Below, one piece after another: positions 52,954-61,588 of a DNA stretch of 64,000 nucleotides (its first letter is position 1; every line of letters starts with the position of its first letter). Source of the stretch: Phaseolus vulgaris (taxonomy: Eukaryota; Streptophyta; Magnoliopsida; Fabales; Fabaceae); contig NC_023749.2 in the NCBI RefSeq assembly GCF_000499845.2, positions 32,234,041-32,298,040 on the forward strand, given 5' to 3'. Under the pieces are notes generated by a model. It had not been told where the DNA came from, did not search any database, and was given only the letters and a program-made list of their open reading frames with translations. The position numbers and the translations under genes are program-made.

Positions 52954-55379
52954 CAGATTGGCCAGCCATTCTGGTATTGGATTTCTCTTATATGCCCCGC
53001 AACCAAGAATTTGCGGGTTTCCTCATGGATCACCTGCCTCCTTTCCTCATTGAACTTCCTCCTCCTTTGACGCACCGGTCGGACCTGAGGGTCCATCGCC
53101 AGGCGATGGCAGAGGAAGTCCGGGTCGATGCCTGGCATGTTTGAGGCTGACCATGCGAACGCATCCATGTTCTTCTCAATCACCCCGGAGATCTGCCGTC
53201 GCGCGTCCTCGCTTAGCGGTCTACCCAGCGTGAAATTTTTTCCCCCGATCTCCGTCTCCACCCACCCCTCAGTCGGGTGGGGTCTTCTTTCACTAGCGAT
53301 GACCGCCCTCGCGATCCCAGACTCGCGAGGTGCGATCGCGCTTTCTACCTCAGCTTTATCTTGGGCATTTCCCGAGCCCCCGAGCACCGCTTCCTCCATC
53401 TCCACGTCGCCCTGCGTGCCCCTTACCAACGCTGCGACCTCCGCTCGCCTCTCGTCCACTCCCGACGGCGGCGTCGAGGTAACATGGCACACATTTCTCC
53501 GCTGCTTGAGGCTGTTCTCATAGCAGCGTCGGGCTTCCTTTTGGTCTGATTTAATGGTGATCACCACCCCCTCCATCGACGACAGCTTTAGCTTCATGTG
53601 CCTCGTCGATGGTACGACCCCCAACCTGTTGAGCGTCGGCCTTCCCAACAGTATGTTGTAAGCGGATGGAGCATTGACCACCAAGTACTTGATTTTCTCG
53701 GTGCGGGCCACGACACCATCCATGAAAGTAGTCCTTAGCTCTACGTAGCCTCGCACCTCCACTTGGTCCCCTGCGAAGCCATACAAGCACCCCGGGTACG
53801 GCTGCAGATGGTCAGGAGACAACTGCAGCTTGCTGAACGTCGGCCAGAACATTACGTCTGCCGAGCTTCCTTGGTCCACAAGGACCTTGCGCACCCTCCT
53901 CCCTGCCGTGACGAGGGAGATAACTATTGGATCGTTGTCATGGGGCACAACGTCCTGGAGATCTGCCTTGGTGAAAACAATGTCAACGTCAGGGGAGTGA
54001 TCTTCCTCCACCGAGTCGACTGCCATCACCGACCGCACGTACTTCTTTCTCTGAGAGGCCGTACATCCTCCTCTAGAGAAACCTCCTGCGATCGTGTGCA
54101 CCTCCCCGTGCACCAGCACTTCGTGCTGCAGATCCTCCGCTGGTGCCCCTAATGCTCGATCACCTTGCGTCTCCCGCAAGTAATTGTTCAGAAAGCCACT
54201 CTTCACCAGCTCCGCGAGTTGGTGCCCCAGTGCCAAGCACGTATGGAGTGGGTGGCCATAAGCCTGATGAAATTCACACCACACGTCCTTCTTCCGCCCC
54301 AGTACCTTGTCGGTCTTCTCCGGAGCTCGCAGCCTTGCTGCTATGGTTGGAATGGCGATCAGCTCCACCAATTCCACCACAAAATCAAACCTGGGGGGCG
54401 CGTTGCTCTCCCTCGTGCGCCCCCTGTTCTGGTCCTGGTCCCTCTGAGGCTCGTAAGGGCGAGGTTTCCCCTGAGCCTTATTCCCTTCTTTGGCCTCATG
54501 CACCCTCATCGGCTGCTGAGTCCTGCTCGGTCCTGCGCGCGACTTGGTAGGGATCGCGCTCTCCCTCTTCTCAGACACTGCTGTTTCTGTAGCGATATGC
54601 GCCACAACACGACGCCTAATCTCCGCGAAGGTGCTGGGGCGATTCCTGATTAAAGATTCACTGAAAGGGCCCGCCAGAACCCCTTTCTTGAACGCATGCA
54701 CCAACATGTCCTCATACTTGCTGGGCAGCCTTACCACTTGAGCCCCAAAACGGCTGAGATAGTCCCGGAGGGACTCGCCTTGGCTCTGGTGGACGTCAAA
54801 CAGGTCATACGACACCACTGGAGGTGCCCTGTTCACGATATACTGCTCCATGAATAGCTTCGAGAATTGTTGAAACGAAGTGATGTGGTCGTCTGATAGG
54901 CTCACGAACCACTCTAGCGCAATCCCGCTCAGAGTGCTCATGAACAATTTGCAGTATACTGCATCTGAGCCTCCAGAAAGCATCATCTGGGTGTGAAACG
55001 CCGTCAGGTGCGCTTCTGAATCCTCCACCCCTGTAAACGAAGCCTTCACCCCCACCAAGGCTGGTGGCACTACTGCACCCATGATCTCAGATGAGAAAGG
55101 CATGGGAAAGATCCTGGGGGGAGACGGGGGCGGCGCCACTCCTTCCTCCGCCACTCGCTCTTTCTGCGTCTGTAAAGTCATGTGCAATTCTTCGTTAACT
55201 CGATTTAATTCTTCATTCCTGCCCTGCGATGCAGCCAAGTCCGCTTGCATCTTTTCTTGCTCCACTCTTGATGCCGCCACATCATCTTGTAGCGCTCGCA
55301 TTATCTCCAAGACTTGCGCCATTGTCACAGCTCCCTCTTCAGCTGATGGCGCGGGCGAAGTTTGCCTTGTCTTACTCAT
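52944..55379 (-). pseudogene. Gypsy-3 gag-protease-RT start
   Basis: Starts at ATG 55379 (MSKTRQTSPAPSAEEGAV), 71 bases after the PBS, matching the gag start of Gypsy-1. N-terminal coiled coil, gag core (ALEWFVSLSDDHITSF), knuckle-like CEFHQAYGHPLHTC, protease KVLVDQGSSADVMF, RT beginning HRLAMDPQVRPVRQRRRKF. In this element the gag junction frameshifted in Gypsy-1 is intact (ASFTGVEDSEAHLTAF). The frame is lost at a C-run near 52973, where one base is missing relative to Gypsy-1. Confidence 0.9.
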
Positions 55380-55449
55380 TCTTTCAACAAAGAATCTCAA
55401 GAACACACGTAATCTAACAACACAGTGGATGGGATCACAAATTCACACG

Positions 55450-55468
55450 GGCCCCACGGTGGGCGCCA
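55450..55468 (-). other. Primer binding site of Gypsy-3
   Basis: The minus strand reads TGGCGCCCACCGTGGGGCC, two bases from the LTR end at 55471, identical to Gypsy-1. Confidence 0.82.
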
Positions 55469-55470
55469 AA

Positions 55471-56309
55471 TGATCTTGCAGGTGACTTGATCGTTGAAGG
55501 TCTCACCACGTCAAATTCCGTCTTCTACAAGTACGTTCCAGCTAGCTCCGAGCGAACCTGCGAAAACACCACAAACGGCGCCTCTAGCGGCCGATTGCAC
55601 TCCGATGCTCAAGTCAGTAAACAAGACCACCAAAGAACTGTGTACTCAGAATCTCGGTGAGACTCGTGCACTCTGTGATTCTCCCTTTCTCTCTCTCTCT
55701 CTGTGTAAAACTAGTCACTTGCCAGTATGAAAACGTACCTTCGCAATGAGCGTGGAACGCCTTTATATACCCTGCCGCGCGCCCAAGTTATTCGCGTACG
55801 AGTAACTTAGCGTGTTTCTTTCATTGGATGTCTCGTGCAGCCTCAGCGTGAGTACCAGGTGCGACTTGGACAAGCGCGCATACCAGGCATTACCTATCGC
55901 GTGAACGATCACCTCTGTTCTGTCCCATGCATGTTATGGGCTAAGAGAGGTTCAATCACCGACCGACTGCTAGCTCCCTTAGACCATTCTCATGCATGGT
56001 ACCGTAGAATGCATAACCTCTCATATCTCTGATACTCCGCCACACGAGGCTCGCATGCAACGCTCTCACTGGGAATCCCCTCTCGTTCCTGGCTCAACTG
56101 CGTGTGACACGACGACCGATAAGCCTCGTGGCTCATCTGGACGACGATTGTGCATCCCCTCTGATCACCGATCTCCGCCTGACCACCGATCACCGCCTGA
56201 TCACCCTCTTCAAGCCACATCAGCTTCCTTGACCCACATGTCCCGCTAAGAACCGCCCACGTGGTCATCAGTCGCTGACGTCACCCTAAACCGATGACCG
56301 ACCGGATCA
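55471..56309 (-). repeat. 5' LTR of Gypsy-3
   Basis: 839 bp, TGATCT...GGATCA. TATA box at plus-strand 55761-55769 and Tat-shared block at 55598-55617, with one base different (tccgatgctc). Differs from the 3' LTR by about 12 substitutions, two CT units and one single-base indel. Confidence 0.94.
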
Positions 56310-56314
56310 AATAC
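56310..56314. repeat. Target site duplication, right (AATAC)
   Basis: Directly after GGATCA ending 56309. Copy A has a single AATAC at the equivalent uninterrupted site. Confidence 0.93.
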
Positions 56315-56926
56315 AACTAGATATTTAGATTGAGAAGTGAAGTTCAGAGAAATCACTAGAGAAAGAAATTATCAATATAGTATAAATGTTGAGATTGAAA
56401 TAACTTTGTGAATTTTCTTTGTTATTTTTATTTATAAATAACAATGTTTTATTCAAAATCTCTGTTCCTGTTTTGGCAAAACCAAGTCGATTCCTCGCGC
56501 AAGGTTATTTAAAGCAATTAGCCATTATTATGACTTATCTCTACATTAAGATGGATCAGTTTAACATAGTCTCAACTTCACGCTAGGAAGTTGCCTTATG
56601 GCCTCATCCATGACCTATGGACAATCAATGGTTATTCTTCACCATTAAGCCTTAAGAACACTACCAAACCCAAGGAATTTGAATATAGAAGAGAAACATG
56701 CATTCATAAACAACAATAATTCCAAAAATATCACAATCTCATTAAATCCCAATAAGTTAGATTTAGCAACTCATGATAAGATCTTACAGATAATGCCCAG
56801 GATGAAAAAATAAATTACAACAAATATGGATCCTTGAGTGTTGCTACCAACTTGGCTTCAAGGGTTCCTCCTTCAGAGATGAATCTTTACTTCTTTTGAG
56901 GCTTTGCCCTTCTTAGCCTAATAGAT

Positions 56927-57463
56927 TATGAAGTTCATACTCTCTTAGCCAAAACCCGTAGAACCTTTATATCTAAACCTCTTATAGGATCTCACTTGAT
57001 CCTTTTAAATCTCTTAAATTTCTCTTTGAGAACTCAAGTTATTTTACTTCTCACTACCTCTCAATGCTTAGAATGTTGCCCCAATGCCCTTATTTATAGA
57101 TTTTTTGAATGTGATTAAAAATATTTCAAGGATATTCATTATTCGCTTAGTGTAGGCCAATCCGCTCAACAAATTGGCTTTCTTCATCCTTAAGTACTCT
57201 TTTTTGGCTTCAGTCCTCAATCCTTTGGCTTTTGGAGATTCGAAAGTCAGAGATTTGTCAGAGATTCACTCCAAATCCTATCAACCCTTGAGATTTCTTG
57301 ATCATTCAACAAAATTGGCTTGACTTAGGCTTCAAACAAAATCTTTATATCTCGGTTGTTTAAGTTTAACATGTTTGTCAGTAGTATTCAAATTAATTAA
57401 GATTAAGACAAGAAATGTGGGATCGATAAAAGCTTCACTGAATTACTAGAATTGTTGCATTAA
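56927..57463. other. Unassigned sequence between copy B and the CACTA fragment
   Basis: About 540 bp, starting where copies A and B stop matching (gaagttcatactctcttagcc...). It probably continues the repeat family of copy B, because copy A is broken here by another element. No gene recognised. Confidence 0.45.
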
Positions 57464-58027
57464 ATGCTTCCAAAAGGTAATACATTGTTGACTCGTCATT
57501 TTGACGCAAGAAGATATTGTGTATGATGGGTATGGAATATCAGAAAATGCATACTTGTCTCAATGATGGTATATTGTATAGAAAAGAGTTTGAATCATTG
57601 CACAAGTGTCCAAGATGTGTGGTATCACAATACAAAATGAAGGATAATGATAGTGAGAAAGATTATGTGAGAAAAGGTCATCCTGCAAAAGTACTATGGT
57701 ATCTTCCAATCATACCGCAATTTAAACTTTTGTCTACCAATGTTAATGATGCAAAAAAACTGACGTGGTATGCAATTGGAAAAAAAAATCTGATGGATTG
57801 TTACGACATGATGCCGATTCACCGCAACGGAAGAAAATCGATTCTTTGTATCTTGAGTTTGCGAGTGATCCAAGAAATCTTAGACTTGTTCTTGCAACAA
57901 ATGATATGAATTCTTACGATAGTTTAAGTAGTAAACATAGTTCGTGACCTATTTTGTTCATTATTTATAATTTTTTGTATTGGTTGTGTATAAAGAGAAA
58001 GTATACGATTTTGTCTATGGTGATAAC
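57464..58027 (+). pseudogene. CACTA (En/Spm) TNP2-type transposase fragment
   Basis: Reads MLPKGNTLLTRHFDARRY, then MMGMEYQKMHTCLNDGILYRKEFESLHKCPRC, RKGHPAKVLWYLPIIPQFKLLSTNVNDAKKLTWYA, and in another frame DADSPQRKKIDSLYLEFASDPRNLRL and SLSSKHSS, ending WLCIKRKYTILSMVI. These are consecutive motifs of the TNP2-type transposase (Transposase_21 family) of plant CACTA elements. At least three frame breaks. The homology ends exactly at the LTR start of the Copia element at 58028, which inserted into it. Confidence 0.88.
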
Positions 58028-59851
58028 TGTTGAAGATGGTTGCTGCCCCTTCAAGATTATGTTTGATGAAGACTTATATGTAGTGTTTGATGAAGACTTG
58101 TATGTACTTTCCATGTATTTGTGCTTTGCTTTAAGTGTGTCTTAGTTAAGTGCTTAGAGGTTGTCTAAGAGTAGCTTTTTGCTGAGTATCTCACCTCATA
58201 ACCATTGGCCATGTGTTAAGAACAAGCATGAGTTTTCTAAAACTGTTTTTCACATGTTTTACACAAAAACACGCTTTACTGCATAAAAATAAATCTGTTC
58301 TTTTCTAAATAAACAGATTCATTTTCTTCACTGATGCCTTGGCTAAAGTCTTATAAAAATTTTGATTTTGTGCATCAGGTATTTTGACTAAGTCTTCTTC
58401 TTTTCAAAACGACTGAGTTTCAAATAGTTAAACTTCCTCTGTTTTCGTTTTGAAAAATAAATCTGTTCATCTGTAAATGAATAGATTCTTTTTGCCTCTG
58501 GTGCCATGTCATGCTTAAACGTTTTTCAGTTTTATCTCAGCACCAGAATGGTTGACTAAGTCTCCTCACTTAACAGATTCTCTAACTGCTTTTGAAAATA
58601 AATCTGTTCATTTTATTTTCAATCTGTTCATTTTATAACAGCTTTAACTGTTTTTCAAAATTCTGTTATAAGCTGGCTTTCTATAAAATGCAAACTTGTT
58701 TCTGAGTTAAATAACGATTCAAACAGTTTATACATTTACAAAAAACAAGTTTTGACAGCAGAGAGTTAAGTGTTTTCAAGGATTAGCATTTGTTCTTCAA
58801 AGATTTCAAAAATCACAAAGTGCTTGTTCTTGGTTTGGTTCCAAAAGCTTGGTGTGAGGTGCAGCTACTGTTCTAGCAATCTTGCCTACTGGTTTAAGGC
58901 TGATCTTTGTTACCTCAATCAGGTGTAGTCGTTTCACTTCTTATTACTTGCAAAAGTTTGGTTGAATCCTCTTCTTGATAGGTGTTCTTGGAGAGTGGAT
59001 GTGTGTGTATGAGTGCTGAAATAGGTTTTTTCAGCAATAGTACCTAAGTTCTTGTAGGTTTCAAGAACAGTGGGAAGTGTACTTGATTGTACTGTGTGTT
59101 AGTGAATTCCACCTGTTGTTGGTGAAGACTGGATGTAGCTCAGGTTGAGTGAACCAGTATAATTGCTTGTGTTCATTCTCTCTCTCTCTCTGCAATTTCG
59201 TTTCTGCATAATTGATAAAACAGCGAAGAAATAAATCTGTTCAATTGAAAATAAATCTGTTCTTTCTGGGCACAGTGCATACTGTTCTTGATTTCTGAAA
59301 AAGCTGTTTTAATCTGATAAGAACATATAAAATCTGCTAAAAGCCACTGGAACAGATTGATCGTGATAGGTTGCTCAAGAAAACTGTCAACGTCATTAAT
59401 TGAACCTTAAACAATTGCTTAAAATTAAAGCTTGCTGTTCTGTGATTAAGTGTTCTTAATTTCTGGAAAATTGCTTAACATCAAGAAGAACATTCATAGT
59501 CTGTTAAAAGCCACTGAAACAGCTTGTTTGCAAAGATCACTCAATTAATTAGCATGCTACCAATTGAACCTTAATCACTTGCTTGAAATTGAAGCTTGCA
59601 GTTTTGTGTTTCACTGTTTTTCAAATCTGATATTTGTGTGTGTGCTGCTGAAAATTTTCACTGCATGATCTTGTGATTAATCTTGCTGAATTAAAAGCTT
59701 TTCAAACAAAAACAGTGCTGAAATAAATCTGTTCATTTTTACATAAATCGATTTATTTTCTGTAAAACTGGATTAAACACTGTTTCTGCGAAGAAGTTTT
59801 AAAAGGTCAATTCACCCCCCCTCTTGAACTTTGGCACTATTAAACCCAACA
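58028..59851 (+). repeat. Copia 5' LTR
   Basis: 1824 bp. The start is fixed by the end of CACTA homology and by the inverted ends TGTTG/CAACA; the end is fixed by the PBS. It contains about ten copies of a short motif (aaataaatctgttcattt and its complement) at 58287, 58313, 58455, 58482, 58594, 58617, 59229, 59249, 59723 and 59745. The Copia-shared block gactggatgtagctc...gagtgaaccagtataa lies at 59125-59163. Confidence 0.92.
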
Positions 59852-59853
59852 AT

Positions 59854-59871
59854 TGGTATCAAGAGCTAGGA
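59854..59871 (+). other. Primer binding site, tRNA-iMet type
   Basis: tggtatcaagagctagg, two bases after the LTR end; close to the plant initiator-Met PBS TGGTATCAGAGC. Confidence 0.88.
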
Positions 59872-59901
59872 CTTGTATTTTAATCAAGTTTGTTTGTAAT
59901 A

Positions 59902-61566
59902 ATGTCTGAGTTCAATGTGCTTTTTGCTGAAGGTTCTGCTGTTAATAGACCACCTATGTTTAATGGAATGAATTATGCATTTTGGAAAGTTAGAATGAGA
60001 ATTTTTATGGAATCCATTGATGCATTAATTTGGGAAGCTGTGGTCAATGGACCTTATGTGCCAATGCAGGTTGTCAAGGATGAACAAGTTGAAAAGCCAA
60101 GATCAGAATGGAATGAGACCGAAAGGAGGAAGGCTCAACATGATCTTGTGGCCAAGAACATCATAACCTCTGCATTGACCATGGATGAGTTCTTCAGGAT
60201 ATCTCAATGTAAGTCAGCTAAGGAGATGTGGGAAGTCTTAGAAGTGACTCATGAAGGTACTGAAGATGTGAAAAGGTCAAGGAAACATGCACTCATCCAA
60301 GAATATGAGCTGTTCAGAATGCAACCCGAGGAGAGCATTGCTGATGTGCAGAAGAGATTCACCCACATTGTGAATCACCTCACTGGCTTGGGAAAAGAAT
60401 TTGACAGAGAGGAGCTCAACACAAAGATATTGAAGTGTCTCGACAGAAGCTGGCAACCAAAGGTGACAGCTATCTCTGAAAGCCGTGACCTGTCAAAATT
60501 GGAAACTGCTGCACTGTTTGGAAAGCTGATGGAGCACGAGCTAGAGCTTAAAAGACTTAAAGAGCAGGAAACAACAGAGAGAAAACCCAAAGGTCTTGCA
60601 CTGAAAGCAACTGAATTGGATGAGATCAAGGAAGAAAAAGAAGATGCTGAAGATGATGATACAATCAGCCTTCTTACAAAAAGATTCAGCAAATTCCTGA
60701 GGAAGAAAAGCAAAAACAGGAACCAGCAGAAAAGAAGGTATCCTAAACCCAATGATTCAAATTCCTCTAAATATACTTGCTTTGGATGTGGCAAAACAGG
60801 GCATATCAAAACAGATTGTCCAGACAATCAAACTAAGGACAAATCTGCCAGCAAGAAATTTGAAAGGAACAAAGGAAGAAGAGCCTACATCTCATGGGAG
60901 GAAAATGAAGTATCCTCAACTAGCAGCTCTTCAACAGAAGATGAGGAGAACAATCTGTGTTTCATGATGAAGGATGAGGAGTCAAGCTCTGAATCAGTAA
61001 GTAATTTTTCTGCTGATTCTGATAACTATGATGATTTGCTTGCTGCCTTCAAGGAAACACATGAGGAAGCCAATAGGCTAGCTGTAATATGCAATAAGCT
61101 GCAAAAGGTAAATAATGTGCTTGCACCTAAAGTAAAAACACTTGAGGAAGAATTGCATAAGGCCAAAACAGATTTGGTAAGCCTTGAACTGACTTGCTTG
61201 CATGCCTCTATTAAAAACTGTGAAAACTGCAAAAGATTGGAAAAACAAGTGGAATATTTGCTGAAAACTCTTTCCAATTTCACCAAGGGCAGAGAAAATC
61301 TTGAGTCTCTCCTTGGATCACAGAATGCTGTTTTCAATAAGAATGGACTTGGTTATACCCCTGGAAATACAACCAATGTCAAAAAGCTTTCAAGTTTTTT
61401 TGTTCCAGCAAAATCAGTTTTTTCAGCTTTTAACAGTGGCAAAAAGGCATCTCATGTAACCTGTTTTTACTGCATGAAATCTGGTCATACATCTAGGTCT
61501 TGCATTGCTAGAAGACATCTTGTGCCTAAGAACTTAGCTAAATGGCTACCAAAGAGAAGGTGTTAA
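59902..61566 (+). CDS. Copia Gag protein, two zinc knuckles
   Basis: 554 residues from ATG 59902 (MSEFNVLFAEGSAVNRPPMF); an upstream TTG in frame is not a likely start. UBN2/Copia-type gag domain over about residues 15-240 (NYAFWKVRMRIF, SLTMDEFF-like region, RSRKHALIQEYELFRMQPEESI). Lysine-rich stretch, then zinc knuckle CFGCGKTGHIKTDC (residues about 290-303). Then comes an acidic/Ser-rich region, a coiled coil (about 375-460) and a second knuckle CFYCMKSGHTSRSC (about 525-540). It ends at TAA 61564-61566. Forms the virus-like particle and binds element RNA. Intact. Confidence 0.92.
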   Translation: MSEFNVLFAEGSAVNRPPMFNGMNYAFWKVRMRIFMESIDALIWEAVVNGPYVPMQVVKDEQVEKPRSEWNETERRKAQHDLVAKNIITSALTMDEFFRISQCKSAKEMWEVLEVTHEGTEDVKRSRKHALIQEYELFRMQPEESIADVQKRFTHIVNHLTGLGKEFDREELNTKILKCLDRSWQPKVTAISESRDLSKLETAALFGKLMEHELELKRLKEQETTERKPKGLALKATELDEIKEEKEDAEDDDTISLLTKRFSKFLRKKSKNRNQQKRRYPKPNDSNSSKYTCFGCGKTGHIKTDCPDNQTKDKSASKKFERNKGRRAYISWEENEVSSTSSSSTEDEENNLCFMMKDEESSSESVSNFSADSDNYDDLLAAFKETHEEANRLAVICNKLQKVNNVLAPKVKTLEEELHKAKTDLVSLELTCLHASIKNCENCKRLEKQVEYLLKTLSNFTKGRENLESLLGSQNAVFNKNGLGYTPGNTTNVKKLSSFFVPAKSVFSAFNSGKKASHVTCFYCMKSGHTSRSCIARRHLVPKNLAKWLPKRRC

Positions 61567-61588
61567 TCTGTGCTGGACCCTATACTGA

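Larger units (their letters stand above)
45455..56309 (-). mobile_element. Complete Ty3/Gypsy Tat-lineage retrotransposon (Gypsy-3)
   Basis: 10.86-kb minus-strand element, LTRs TGATCT...GGATCA, target duplication AATAC (45450-45454 and 56310-56314). Element order from right to left: 5' LTR (56309-55471), PBS, gag-pol (55379-50008), tandem repeat spacer, antisense gene (plus strand 46893-49103), PPT (46304-46291), 3' LTR (46290-45455). LTRs differ by about 12 substitutions plus small indels over about 836 bases, so it is several times older than Gypsy-1. gag-pol has at least three frameshifts, a deletion and two nonsense codons. Confidence 0.96.
41080..56926. repeat. Large non-coding repeat, copy B (interrupted by Gypsy-3)
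   Basis: Copy B runs 41080-45454 and resumes at 56310-56926 after Gypsy-3. The joined flanks (...ataataatac | aactagatatttaga...) match the uninterrupted sequence of copy A near 38745-38770. After 56926 the two copies diverge. It contains about 340 bp (41229-41563) lacking in copy A, between short ATCT repeats, so a deletion in A is as likely as an insertion in B. No coding capacity seen. Confidence 0.75.
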
